Assembly (NCBI GenBank): GCA_021776245.1
Contig: JAJFGF010000047.1
Coordinates: forward strand, 106,559-170,558
DNA: 64,000 nt
Direction: 5' to 3'
Source: Hyphococcus sp.
GTDB taxonomy: Bacteria; Pseudomonadota; Alphaproteobacteria; Caulobacterales; Parvularculaceae
Position numbers and translations under genes: made by a program
Notes under the pieces: model-generated
Seen by the model: the letters and a program-made list of their open reading frames with translations, nothing else
Database searches by the model: none
What the model was told of the DNA's origin: nothing
Shown here: positions 54,234 through 62,788 of the stretch, in pieces
Layout of the letters: each line of letters opens with the position of its first letter
How positions within the stretch are numbered: the first letter of the stretch is position 1

Positions 54234-54554
54234 GTTTTACTCCATTACCCGATGAAATGATTGTCTCTCCACAGTGCGGTGGAGGAGGCCGGCGGCAATC
54301 GAGATCGCTCGCCAGATCAATCACGTTAGCGCTTGACCAGCGTTTCGATTTTCCGGCAAAGAGGCAATTGAGGTGTCCCGGACGGCAATATTGACGTTTT
54401 GAACGGGGCTCTGGAGCCTTTATCGCCCGGCAAACGGACGTCCCGCGACTCGCGGGCATTACCGAAGGTACTTGCTGGTTGGTCTTTTCCAGACATAGGG
54501 GCATTCACGCCGGATGTATATGGGAAAACTGACCCACAGGCAGGCGCTTTAAAG
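54234..54554. other. Intergenic stretch without a clear gene
   Basis: A minus-strand open frame extends across it (to 54682), but it changes character in the middle and lacks a ribosome site, so I do not call it. Part of the sequence encodes the short membrane ORF listed next. Nothing else is recognised. Confidence 0.5.
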
Positions 54555-54725
54555 TCAATTTTCTCGCTTTGGAACAGTGGCGACAGCGTTACTCTCGTGA
54601 TCTTGATCGGCCCATGACCGGGTAATCCCTGACTTAACCGCCAGTATGACCGCGCCGCCAACAAGAAAATCAGCGGCAACAAGCGCCGCGACCCAAAGGG
54701 CGATGATTTTTTTTCGAACAGTCAT
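54555..54725 (-). CDS. Possible small single-pass membrane protein
   Basis: A 56-codon frame reading MTVRKKIIALWVAALVAADF, then LVGGAVILAVKSG, and ending NAVATVPKREN. A basic start followed by one long hydrophobic segment is coherent with a real bitopic membrane protein. The ribosome site (GGGACTGGCA) is weak. It lies just upstream of, and on the same strand as, nothing else, and no homologue is recognised by eye. Treat as a candidate only. Confidence 0.35.
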   Translation of the reverse strand: MTVRKKIIALWVAALVAADFLVGGAVILAVKSGITRSWADQDHESNAVATVPKREN

Positions 54726-54794
54726 TGCCAGTCCCGGAAATATTTATCCTGCAACTATGCAAACAACGCGCTATTTTACGATCGCCACGCAGCT

Positions 54795-55874
54795 TTATTC
54801 TTCAACGGGCTCCGGCGCTGCGGATTCAACGACAGTTTCGACGGTGTTCTCCAACCTGAATGTTTCGGCAACTTTTTCAGCATGCCAGGCAACAATCGCC
54901 GCGCCGATTTCCGGCCCGTGATCTTCCTGAACAAAATGAATGCCGTCGCCGAGGAATTTGGCTTCGGTATTCGCCCAGTCCCTGCCGATTTTTTCCGCTT
55001 CCGCTTTCTCAATCAAAACGCCCGGCTCGAAATAGAGGAGGAGCTTTGGGACGGACGATGTGGGGAGCCAACCGCCAAACGCACGCACGCGTTCGGCGAC
55101 ATCTTCCGGCGATCCGTCAAACGGGATCTGCCGCGGCCAGACCAGCGTTGGATAGCGCGACCCGAAAGTCGGAAACGGTTCGCGATAGGCGTTCATTTCC
55201 TCATCGGAAAGTTCCCGCACAATGCTGAGCGGCAAGACATTTTCGACAAAGCCGTTGCCGCCCATGACAATCAATTCGCCGACGCCCCTGGTGCGAAAAG
55301 CGGTGAAAAGTCTTTTTGGCAGCGGCTCAAGATCCGCCATTTTGCTGATGCCGTGGATCGATTCCATAAAGGCAATCGCTTTGACATTGTCCTGATGGCG
55401 ATAAGCATAATCAAACCCCAGCGCCGAGCCCCAGTCATGAATGACAAGCGTTATATCGGTAAGCCCCATCGCCTCGATAAAGCCGTCAATATAGTCCGCA
55501 TGCTCAACAAAGGTGTATCCGATATCCGGCCGGTCCGAGGCGCCGAAGCCAATATTATCAACGGCGATGACGCGGGCGCCGCTCGCGGCGACAACCGGCG
55601 CAACATCGCGCCACAGATAAGACGACGTCGGATTGCCATGCAGGAACAAAAAGACCGGGCCGTCTGCATCGCCCTCGTCGATATAATGCATCTGCGACCC
55701 ATTGACGGTGATGTAATGGGACTGGAAGGGATAGTCCGCCCAGATCCCGGACATTTGCCGCGCCGGTTTTTCAATTGGGTCAGGACCGAGCGTGGTTAGA
55801 TAAAATGAGAATGCCGCGATCAGAATAACCGCCGCAATGACGATACGAAAGAACCACGTAAAAAGCGCGCCCAT
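54795..55874 (-). CDS. Haloalkane dehalogenase-like hydrolase with N-terminal membrane anchor
   Basis: About 359 residues. Residues ~1-30 form a membrane helix (FRIVIAAVILIAAFSFYLTT), unusual as most haloalkane dehalogenases are soluble. The alpha/beta fold follows. The pentad of subfamily II is complete: Asn and the HGNPTSSYLWRD loop, nucleophile Asp and Trp in HDWGSALGFDYA, acid Glu in AFMESIHG, and base His in GIHFVQEDH. It should hydrolyse carbon-halogen bonds, or act on another ester-like substrate, at the periplasmic face or membrane. The ATG at 55874 is chosen for the helix start. Alternative: an epoxide hydrolase-like esterase, less likely. Confidence 0.85.
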   Translation of the reverse strand: MGALFTWFFRIVIAAVILIAAFSFYLTTLGPDPIEKPARQMSGIWADYPFQSHYITVNGSQMHYIDEGDADGPVFLFLHGNPTSSYLWRDVAPVVAASGARVIAVDNIGFGASDRPDIGYTFVEHADYIDGFIEAMGLTDITLVIHDWGSALGFDYAYRHQDNVKAIAFMESIHGISKMADLEPLPKRLFTAFRTRGVGELIVMGGNGFVENVLPLSIVRELSDEEMNAYREPFPTFGSRYPTLVWPRQIPFDGSPEDVAERVRAFGGWLPTSSVPKLLLYFEPGVLIEKAEAEKIGRDWANTEAKFLGDGIHFVQEDHGPEIGAAIVAWHAEKVAETFRLENTVETVVESAAPEPVEE

Positions 55875-55961
55875 AATTGTATATTCCCTTACCTCTCCCG
55901 ATCGCATCCGGGCCCCGGAAGGCTAATCCCGCGGCAGGCGATAGACAAGCGCACGCGCCTA

Positions 55962-56109
55962 GATCATCGGCGAATAAAAGGAATCGGCCGATGATCTATT
56001 TTCTTTGCCACGCGCCGGCCCGCGCGCGAAGGCGCGCTCACTATAATCTCGACGCCTTCGCGGTCGGGGGGCGAAAAACCGGTTTCCACTTTTTCGCCCG
56101 GCGCTTTAG
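55962..56109 (+). repeat. Dispersed intergenic repeat, copy 4
   Basis: About 148 bases. The hairpin reads GATCATCGG(C)CGA... with right arm TCGGCCGATGATC; one arm base differs from other copies but the stem is kept. The long middle with GCGCGAAGGCGCGC and CTCGACGCCTTCGCGGTCG is shared with copy 3. The end AAACCGGTTTCCACTTTTT then CGCCCGGCGCTTTAGG is shared with copies 2 and 3. Confidence 0.82.
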
Positions 56110-56441
56110 GCTTTGCGCCTTTCCAGGACAAGATACGCCGCCAGAATAACCGGCAACAGCGAGAACACGCCGAAACCGATATTGCCGGTCATAAAAATCA
56201 CAATGGATGAAACAAGAAACCCCGCGCCAACAAGCGTAACGCCTGGCCGCCGGGTTTTTTGAAAAATTGCCAGGCTGCCGCCGGCAATCTGCACGACGCC
56301 CAGGATCATTAATGATGTAGCGCTTAAACCCGCTTGTGCGAAGAACGCCACTTCCTGCGGCATCTCCATGATTTTCACGGCGCCGGCGGAAAGGCTCAAC
56401 AGGATCAGGACAATCAGGACAATGGTTTGAAAGAGTTTCAT
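56106..56441 (-). CDS. DoxX-like membrane protein
   Basis: 111 residues with four membrane helices. Markers include the conserved KIMEMPQEVAFFAQAGLSAT segment and a G-x2-Q-x-A-GG glycine pattern in LMILGVVQIAGGSLAIFQ, as in DoxX-like proteins. DoxX relatives are associated with thiosulfate oxidation or membrane redox complexes, but many small members have no known function. Its stop sits at the end of repeat copy 4. Upstream is an M19 dipeptidase gene. Confidence 0.82.
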   Translation of the reverse strand: MKLFQTIVLIVLILLSLSAGAVKIMEMPQEVAFFAQAGLSATSLMILGVVQIAGGSLAIFQKTRRPGVTLVGAGFLVSSIVIFMTGNIGFGVFSLLPVILAAYLVLERRKA

Positions 56442-56456
56442 TTCGCCGGCCCCGCC

Positions 56457-57554
56457 CTATCCGCCGAATACATCTTTAAAAAGCCGCATCCAGTTTTCGC
56501 CCAGGAGCTTTTCCATATCGCCGGTTTTCCAGCCGCGCCGGTCGAGAACAGCAACCAGATTGCGAAAACGATCGGGCGTATCGAGCGCCGGAATATAAGG
56601 CGGCCATTTCACATCATAGCTTGGCTTGAAGACTTTCAGGCGCGGTTCGTACCAGTCTTCGCGGGTCGCCCAGCTGGCGATGCCGCGCAACGGAAAATCC
56701 GTAGAGAGCGCCACATGATCAATGCCGGCAACGGACACCGCGTGGTCGATGTGATCGGCATAGGTCTCAATCGTTGTTTCACCGCCGGGATCGGTTCCGA
56801 TAAAATAACCGATTGCGGCTATGCCCATAACGCCGCCCTTGTCGCTCAGCGCCTTGATCTGATCGTCGGTCTTTGCGCGCGGATGTCCCGGGCGAAATTT
56901 TTCAGTCATGGAATGGGTGACCGCAACGGGCTTTTCAGATAATTCAATGCCGTCAAAAGTTGTCTGGCGCCCGCAATGGGAAAGATCGACCAGGACGCCC
57001 AGCTTGTTCATGCGCGCAACGACTTCAACGCCAAAATCGGAAAGTCCCGCATTGGTGCGCTCGGTGCAGCCATCGCCCAGAAGATTGCGGTAATTATAGG
57101 TGAGCTGAAAACAGCGCATGCCGAGGGCGTGCAACGCGTCCACATTATCAACGTCGCCTTCAAGCATGGTGGCGTTTTGGAAATTCATCATTACCGCGAG
57201 TTTCCCGGATCGCCTGGCGCGGTCAAAATCTTTTGCCTGCAACGCGATCATGTAGCGATCGGGAAATTCCTCAACGCGCCGTTTCCAGGTCACCAGCTCA
57301 TCAATGGCTGTTTGCAGGTCGCGCCGGTCGAGGCTGGTGACGATCCCCGCATAACCGGACTGCACGACCGCATCATATTCCACATCATCCCATTCATGGG
57401 CGAAGGAAAGCGCATCGATCACCATCGCATTGTCATAAAACCGTTTGAGGCGCGCCGGCGATGATGCGGCCATTGCCGGGGAAAGGGATGCAGCCCCTGC
57501 CGTAGAAATAACGGCGCCAGCGGTGAGACGGAGCGTGTCGCGACGATTGAACAT
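56457..57554 (-). CDS. Membrane dipeptidase (peptidase M19), Tat-exported
   Basis: A 365-residue dipeptidase with a twin-arginine signal (FNRRDTLRLTAGAVISTAGA). Metal ligands include His in SFAHEWDDV and the glutamate/histidine region VDLSHCGRQTTFDG, VTHSMTEKFRPGHPR and DHVALSTDFPLRG. M19 enzymes cleave dipeptides, with renal dipeptidase-like specificity, and several act on D-amino-acid-containing peptides. Tat export suggests a folded metal protein in the periplasm. It precedes the DoxX gene by 15 bases and is probably co-transcribed. Confidence 0.92.
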   Translation of the reverse strand: MFNRRDTLRLTAGAVISTAGAASLSPAMAASSPARLKRFYDNAMVIDALSFAHEWDDVEYDAVVQSGYAGIVTSLDRRDLQTAIDELVTWKRRVEEFPDRYMIALQAKDFDRARRSGKLAVMMNFQNATMLEGDVDNVDALHALGMRCFQLTYNYRNLLGDGCTERTNAGLSDFGVEVVARMNKLGVLVDLSHCGRQTTFDGIELSEKPVAVTHSMTEKFRPGHPRAKTDDQIKALSDKGGVMGIAAIGYFIGTDPGGETTIETYADHIDHAVSVAGIDHVALSTDFPLRGIASWATREDWYEPRLKVFKPSYDVKWPPYIPALDTPDRFRNLVAVLDRRGWKTGDMEKLLGENWMRLFKDVFGG

Positions 57555-57599
57555 GTGGGGGCCCTTTCGAATGAGCTGCTTTCAAGACAACGTCACGCA

Positions 57600-58238
57600 T
57601 CATCCCCTGGCGCCCGCGTAACGCTCCTCAACCGGCAGAAATTTATTCTGAGCCTCATCATAGGCCGTCACCGCGCCGGCGCTGACGTCATAGACCCAGC
57701 CATGCAAGGTGAGATCGTTCTTGGCGAGCCGCGTAGCGACCGAAGGATGCGTGCGCAGATGCTGCAGCTGCAAAACAACATTTTGCTCCACCAGCATCTG
57801 CATGCGCTCGGCTTTGGATTTCCCGGCGCCCAGTTCCTCGACTATGCCGACGGCGGCGGCGGCAAAGCCAAGCCATTTACGCATATGCGGCAGTTTATCG
57901 GTTGTTTGCGGATCCAGCGCGCCTTCCATGGCGCCGCAGCCTATATGGCCGCAGACAACGATGTTCGGAGTCTTAAGCGCAGCAACGGCAAATTCGACTG
58001 ACGCCGTCATCGCGCCCGTATGGTCTGTATGCGGCGGAATAATATTGCCGGCGTTTCGGCAAATGAAAAGATCGCCGGGTTCGGTTTGGGTAATCAGATT
58101 GGCGTCAATACGCGCGTCGGAACAGGTGATGAACAAAGCTTCAGGCGACTGGCCTTTGCTGAGCTTTTCAAACAGCGCCTTTTTGTAAGGAAAGATCTCG
58201 CTTTGAAACCGGATAACGCCTGCGGTGAATTTAGGCAT
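57600..58238 (-). CDS. Beta-carbonic anhydrase
   Basis: A 212-residue beta-class enzyme. Zinc ligands are Cys in FITCSDARID, and His and Cys in VCGHIGCGAMEG. The catalytic Asp-Arg dyad is within CSDARI. It interconverts CO2 and bicarbonate in the cytoplasm. The N-terminal and C-terminal extents match plant-type clade B. It follows on the same strand 45 bases after the dipeptidase start, but is probably an independent unit. Confidence 0.93.
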   Translation of the reverse strand: MPKFTAGVIRFQSEIFPYKKALFEKLSKGQSPEALFITCSDARIDANLITQTEPGDLFICRNAGNIIPPHTDHTGAMTASVEFAVAALKTPNIVVCGHIGCGAMEGALDPQTTDKLPHMRKWLGFAAAAVGIVEELGAGKSKAERMQMLVEQNVVLQLQHLRTHPSVATRLAKNDLTLHGWVYDVSAGAVTAYDEAQNKFLPVEERYAGARG

Positions 58239-58334
58239 AATCGTTACTGCTTTTTACAGGAGAAGCGTGCGCGCGCGTTTTCTGCGCCGGGGGTAAGCCG
58301 GCGGCGGGCAAAGGCGCCCGCCGCCTTTAAGGCG

Positions 58335-58946
58335 TTAAAGGTTTTGCGCCCCGACCATGGCGATCAGCATCGGAAACGACAACACCGTATTGGTCCGCGA
58401 GAACAACATCGCAGTCCTGCCCGCTTTGGCTTTGTCGTCTGCGGCGATGTCGGGATATTTATTATCGATGTTCAACGCTTTTTGCTGGTTCGGCCAGATG
58501 ATGAACCAGACATTGAACCACATGATGGCGCCGAGCCACATGCCAATACCGATCAGCACATGATTGCGCACAAATCCTTCGGCGAGGCCAAAGGTCAGCG
58601 CATTGACAAGATATCCGTTGATCATGCCAAGGATCAGACCGGTGGCGATGGTGGACATCGCGCCCCAGCGGAACCACCACAGCGCGGCCGGCGCGATATG
58701 CTTGCCGATCGCCGGTTTTTGCTCATCGGGGATCGCCGGCATGACCGGAATCTGGACAAAGTTGAAATACCAGAGCAGCCCAATCCACATCACGCCGGAA
58801 AGAACATGCAGCCAGCGGAACAGGAAGCGCCAGAAAACTGCATCGAGGGTCCCGCCCCACACTGTCAGATAGAGCCCCATGAGAATTACCGCGAGCACCA
58901 GGCCGGTAATCACCGCGTGCCGCAAATTTGATAAGATCGCCGCCAT
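58335..58946 (-). CDS. Urate hydroxylase PuuD-family membrane protein
   Basis: A 203-residue membrane protein with six or seven helices, including LFRWLHVLSGVMWIGLLWYF and WWFRWGAMSTIATGLILGMI. The sequence matches the membrane domain of PuuD-type proteins, with conserved His in WLHVLSG and RNHVLIG that might bind heme. The C-terminal cytochrome c domain of complete PuuD urate oxidase is missing, so direct urate oxidation is not expected here without a partner. The family is broad and the function unclear. Confidence 0.82.
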   Translation of the reverse strand: MAAILSNLRHAVITGLVLAVILMGLYLTVWGGTLDAVFWRFLFRWLHVLSGVMWIGLLWYFNFVQIPVMPAIPDEQKPAIGKHIAPAALWWFRWGAMSTIATGLILGMINGYLVNALTFGLAEGFVRNHVLIGIGMWLGAIMWFNVWFIIWPNQQKALNIDNKYPDIAADDKAKAGRTAMLFSRTNTVLSFPMLIAMVGAQNL

Positions 58947-59171
58947 TATATATCTCCTGCTATCCCGCCCGGAACGCTCTGGGCGTCCGTCTGCGCCCGC
59001 AAAATACGAGCGATTCCAGCGCTATAAAGCGCGAGTCTTGTCTCTTTCGCAAGGTAAACCGGAAGGCCCCCGTCAGGCCCGCCCCTGCCCGCGCAACGTC
59101 GCCACGGAGAGGCGTGACGGCGCCGCTTCCATGTGATAAGTTCACATGTTGGGAACCACGGGGGGTGGGCC

Positions 59172-60137
59172 ATGAATCTGATTTTTGGGTTTATCACGTT
59201 AGTCACGCGGCGCGGCTGGATGCCCGCGCTGATTTTGGCGGTTGGCTGGTATGGGGGCGCCAAATATGGCGCGCCGGATCTGGTGATCAACGCCATCGAC
59301 GGCGTGATCGCCCGGGGCGGAGCGATCATCTCACCGCTTTTGGGCAGAACCGTCGAGGAAGGCGGCGAAATCGCTGCTGACGCCGTCGAAGAAGGCAGCG
59401 ACTATGTAGTCGGCACTGTTGAAGGCTTTCTCGAAGACCTCGCCAAGCCGGCGGCGCAATCAGATGAAGCCGCGCCCGAAGAAGAAGAAGCGCCCGCAGA
59501 CGAAACGGCTGATGGCGGCGATCAACCCGTAGAAGCGTCCGTGGCGCCGGACGACCCTGATCTCCCCGACGACGCGGCCGCTGGGGCGCCGCCGGCGGCG
59601 GCAACGCCGATGGCCTCAGGCGACGGCAATATCACCCTCTGTAACACCAATATCAGCAATTCGCCCGGCGCAGACGCGAATGGCGTCGTGCGCCCGGCCG
59701 GCGCTACTGTGCGCAAAAATAACGTCACACTGCTTTTGATGCCGGCGACGAAATCCTGTCTTTCATCCGGTTACGGATTAAGAAACGGAAAACTGCATAA
59801 GGGGATCGATTATTATTCCGACACTGGCGGCGATGTGCTGGCGGCGGGCGATGGCGTCATCCGCAGGCGGGTCACGCGCAGCGATTTCGGCAATATGCTC
59901 GTAATCGATCATGGTGACGGCGTTTTCACACGCTATGCGCATCTGGCCGCCTACGGATCGGGCGTCAGCGAAGGCGCGCGCGTCAGCGCCGGACAGGTGC
60001 TGGGACCCATCGGCAATACCGGCGCCTCAAGCATCGTCCATCTGCATTATGAAATCCTCACCGGCGAATGGGCCAGCCAGGCGGGCTCATTCGGCCTCGA
60101 TCCGGTTGATCCGTTTTCGCTGCCAGCCGGGAATTAA
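59172..60137 (+). CDS. M23-family metallopeptidase
   Basis: About 321 residues. An N-terminal membrane segment (FGFITLVTRRGWMPALILAV) anchors the protein. An acidic, alanine-rich stretch (~85-160) precedes the LytM/M23 domain (~175-320). The zinc motif is HKGIDYYSD, with YAHLAAY and HLHYEIL. The family cuts peptidoglycan cross-bridges; periplasmic-facing localisation fits. The ATG at 59172 follows GGGGGTGGG. A single-gene unit. Confidence 0.9.
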   Translation: MNLIFGFITLVTRRGWMPALILAVGWYGGAKYGAPDLVINAIDGVIARGGAIISPLLGRTVEEGGEIAADAVEEGSDYVVGTVEGFLEDLAKPAAQSDEAAPEEEEAPADETADGGDQPVEASVAPDDPDLPDDAAAGAPPAAATPMASGDGNITLCNTNISNSPGADANGVVRPAGATVRKNNVTLLLMPATKSCLSSGYGLRNGKLHKGIDYYSDTGGDVLAAGDGVIRRRVTRSDFGNMLVIDHGDGVFTRYAHLAAYGSGVSEGARVSAGQVLGPIGNTGASSIVHLHYEILTGEWASQAGSFGLDPVDPFSLPAGN

Positions 60138-60182
60138 TAACCAGGTCCGCCTTAACCACACACTGTCATCGCGGGGCGCGCC

Positions 60183-60680
60183 TTATTCGCCAAAATCAAC
60201 CGCATTGCCGGCGTAATCGAAGAAATCATAATGGGCGCTGATCTTGCCGTCGGTTACTGTAACCGCAGTGACGATCGGCGCGCTGCCGGCGAAGGCCTGG
60301 CCCTCATGGGTTTCACCCACATAGGAAAGCTGCGCCACAAAAACCACAACGCCGGCGCTTTCATAACGCCGCTCCACATCATAGCTGACGGAAAAGGTTT
60401 TGTTGCTGGCGGCAAATTTGCCAAGCTCCTCAAGAACCTCGGTTTTGCCGGCAAAATTGAATGAGCCGCCGCCGGGCGCCTGGCCCATGGAGGTCGGGTC
60501 ATTGAACGTCATGTTGTCGGCGAGGTAAGGCTCAATTTTTGCCATGTCGAATGTCGAATAGGCGGCGAGATAGTCTTCGGCGACAGCGATAGCCGCATCC
60601 GCCGCCGGTTTTTCCTGAGCCAGTGCGGGCGCCGCAATAACGGCGAAAAGCGCGAGCGCGCCGGCGATGATGTTGTTCAT
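60183..60680 (-). CDS. Secreted SnoaL/NTF2-like protein
   Basis: A 165-residue protein with a signal peptide (NNIIAGALALFAVIAAPALA). The NTF2 fold is seen in VAEDYLAAYSTFDMAKIEPY then LADNMTFNDPT, and a late VTAVTVTDGKISAHYDFFDY. Such small folds act as hydrolases/isomerases or binding proteins. The ATG at 60680 gives the signal peptide at the N-terminus. Convergent with the M23 gene. Confidence 0.85.
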   Translation of the reverse strand: MNNIIAGALALFAVIAAPALAQEKPAADAAIAVAEDYLAAYSTFDMAKIEPYLADNMTFNDPTSMGQAPGGGSFNFAGKTEVLEELGKFAASNKTFSVSYDVERRYESAGVVVFVAQLSYVGETHEGQAFAGSAPIVTAVTVTDGKISAHYDFFDYAGNAVDFGE

Positions 60681-60854
60681 GAAAGTCCCCTGTTTGGTGC
60701 GTTGATGAGCGTCCCCGAGAATTATCATTAATTCAGGAATTGCGTGCGGGCTGCAAGCGCTGCGACGCTTGCCTGCGGTGAAACGCCCAAGCGGCGCGGC
60801 AGGTTGAGAGCCTGGCTTGCCCCCTTCGTCAGCGGAGCTGACGAAGGGGGCTGT

Positions 60855-61469
60855 TTACCCCGTTGCCAGCGCCGCAATCTGCGCCTTCAGCGCCGCGATT
60901 TCCGCCTGCAGCGCTTCGAACTTTGGCGCGACCGCGTCGCGCACTTCGTCTTCGCTAAAGCGCGGCGTAATAAATTGCGGGCAGTTCCAGTCAAACGCTT
61001 CAAGCTCCAGGGTAAAGACCCGCTCCACATGGCCCTGTCCGGCGACTTCCAGCAGCGGCGCCGTTTCCGGCGCATCCTCCGCAGACTGACTTTTCGCCCG
61101 CGCCAGCATTTTCAATCGCGCCCGGTTTGGATAATCCATCAGGAACAGGGACACGCGATCATCGGTTTTCAAGTTGCCCGTCGAGACATATTGTTTGTTG
61201 CCGCGATAATCCGCAAAGCCAAGCGTCGCCGGTCCCAGCACGCGCAAAAACCCTTTCGGCCCGCCGCGATGCTGCACATAAGGCCAGCCGTCTTCATTCA
61301 CGCTCGCCATATAAAAACTGTCGCGCGCGGCGATGAATTCCGCTTCGCGGTCGGACAGCGCTTGCGGCGCCGGGCGCGCGGTCATTTTGGCGTAGCCGGC
61401 GCGCGAGCCGCGCTTTTCCTGCTCGGCCTTTACCCATGGCGTAAACATGATGTCGCCGAAATTTTTCAT
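60855..61469 (-). CDS. Pyridoxamine 5'-phosphate oxidase-like flavin-binding protein
   Basis: A 204-residue split-barrel protein with FYMASVNEDGWPYVQHRGGP, GPATLGFADYRGNKQYVSTG and VSLFLMDYPNRARLKMLARA, the FMN-binding pattern of the PNPOx-like family. The C-terminus forms a coiled tail (ALQAEIAALKAQIAAL). Such proteins are flavin reductases or oxidases with different substrates. The ATG at 61469 is chosen over 61499. Transcribed alone. Confidence 0.85.
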   Translation of the reverse strand: MKNFGDIMFTPWVKAEQEKRGSRAGYAKMTARPAPQALSDREAEFIAARDSFYMASVNEDGWPYVQHRGGPKGFLRVLGPATLGFADYRGNKQYVSTGNLKTDDRVSLFLMDYPNRARLKMLARAKSQSAEDAPETAPLLEVAGQGHVERVFTLELEAFDWNCPQFITPRFSEDEVRDAVAPKFEALQAEIAALKAQIAALATG

Positions 61470-61686
61470 CGGGGCGCTCCTCTCTCCGGGGCATGGCATG
61501 TGGCGCGGCTATTATAGCACGGCAAGTCACGAAGGCGTGACGCCGCCTTTAACGGCGTCATCGCGTGCGCGGTGCGGCGTCCCGGATCACATCGGCGGTA
61601 GGGCGCCGCTGATACGGGAACGGCGAAAAAGGCGCTGGCCCCGCCCGCCGACTCCATCGATACTCGGCGAAAAAGAGGAGGCCCCC

Positions 61687-62109
61687 ATGCTTGAACTTGT
61701 ATCCGCCTATCAACCGGCGATCATGGCGCTGATTGTCCTGACCCTGATTGTCCTGCTGCAATCCTTCGCCGGCGCCTATTTCTGTTTCGTCAAAGGCGAT
61801 AAAGTGCCCGGCGCGCCGCTGACCGGCGATCACGGCGAGTTAGCGTTCCGCGCCATGCGTTGCTATCAAAACGGCGTTGAAAATCTTCCGGCTTTTGCGG
61901 TCGCGATCTTTATCGCCATCGCCGCCGGCGCCGGCGCGTCCCTCGTCAATATGCTGGCGATCGTGCATGTGGGCTTTCGCGTTTTATACATGGCGATTTA
62001 TTATGCAGGCTTCGGCAAACCCGCCGGCGGCCCGCGCTCGCTCACCTATGTGGCGGGATGGGCGGTCAATGTTCTGCTTGTGGTGATTGCGCTGCTGGCG
62101 TTGATGTAG
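61687..62109 (+). CDS. MAPEG-family membrane protein
   Basis: A 140-residue protein with four helices and the MAPEG signature (RAMRCYQNGVENLPAFAVAI then HVGFRVLYMAIYYAGF). The family includes glutathione-dependent enzymes and eicosanoid enzymes in eukaryotes; bacterial members are glutathione-transferase- or peroxidase-like or uncharacterised. A decayed 3' copy lies near 63.6 kb. The gene is followed by a strong bidirectional hairpin and a convergent gene. Confidence 0.88.
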   Translation: MLELVSAYQPAIMALIVLTLIVLLQSFAGAYFCFVKGDKVPGAPLTGDHGELAFRAMRCYQNGVENLPAFAVAIFIAIAAGAGASLVNMLAIVHVGFRVLYMAIYYAGFGKPAGGPRSLTYVAGWAVNVLLVVIALLALM

Positions 62110-62123
62110 GCAGTTCATTACCG

Positions 62124-62162
62124 CCATCCTTCGAGGCTCGCGTAGCGAGCCTCGAAGGATGG
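62124..62162. terminator. 18-bp perfect inverted repeat, likely bidirectional terminator
   Basis: CCATCCTTCGAGGCTCGC and GCGAGCCTCGAAGGATGG form a perfect stem of 18 bp with loop GTA. It sits between two convergent genes (MAPEG and the DUF6265-like gene). Such long palindromes occur as dispersed repeats in many alphaproteobacteria, so it may be both a terminator and a repeat. Confidence 0.7.
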
Positions 62163-62189
62163 AAACCCGCGCAGTGAGCGAAAGTTAAC

Positions 62190-62696
62190 TCAGCCCGGGC
62201 AGTTTTCATGCGCTGGCGCGCGCCGGAAGTTAAAATCAAGGCCCTTGATCTTGCCGTTGATTTCGCCTTCAGCGCGGGCGTGAAGTCTGTCGCCTTCGCG
62301 TGTGTAAATGAGGCGCTGCGGAAAATCATGCGCCAGGTTTTCGAAGACAGCGCGGTGATCTTCATTGGCGATCATTGTGAATTCAGTCGCCGGCTTGCCG
62401 CCGGGCATCGCATAATAACTGACGCCGCCGCGCCCATTGGCGGCCACACGCAAAAACTCGAAACGCTGATGCTCTCCACTATTCAGGCTGGCGCCGACCA
62501 GCGTACCGGTCCCCGCGCCGAACCAGTTTTCCGCGATCTGCTCGCCATCTTCACAGGATAGCCAATAGCCTGACATCCAGTCGGGCATCCAGCCGGGCGT
62601 CACTGCCGGCAGTGATGGCGGTGTCGATTGCGGCATTTGGGCCGACGCGACGCAAGTGCTTGCAACAATGGCGATGGCGAACATTCCGGCGCGCAT
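62190..62696 (-). CDS. Secreted DUF6265-like protein
   Basis: A 168-residue protein with a signal peptide (MFAIAIVASTCVASA). The core reads WMSGYWLSCEDGEQIAENWF then GAGTGTLVGASL, like the W-x-S-G-W-W and E-x-W patterns of DUF6265, followed by RFEFLRV, HDFPQRLIYTREGD and a final strand. The role is unknown; members are small lipocalin-like barrels. Convergent with the MAPEG gene. Confidence 0.82.
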   Translation of the reverse strand: MRAGMFAIAIVASTCVASAQMPQSTPPSLPAVTPGWMPDWMSGYWLSCEDGEQIAENWFGAGTGTLVGASLNSGEHQRFEFLRVAANGRGGVSYYAMPGGKPATEFTMIANEDHRAVFENLAHDFPQRLIYTREGDRLHARAEGEINGKIKGLDFNFRRAPAHENCPG

Positions 62697-62788
62697 AAGC
62701 TTCCTCCAGTTAAATGTCTTCTTATCCCGAATGGGGCAGGCGTGGCTTGTATCAATCCGACATTACGCAGGCAGCTTGGGGCTTACGC

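Noticed and set aside
54326..54682. 118-codon minus-strand frame
   Set aside because: Lacks ribosome site. The hydrophobic part is better explained by the 56-codon ORF in another frame.
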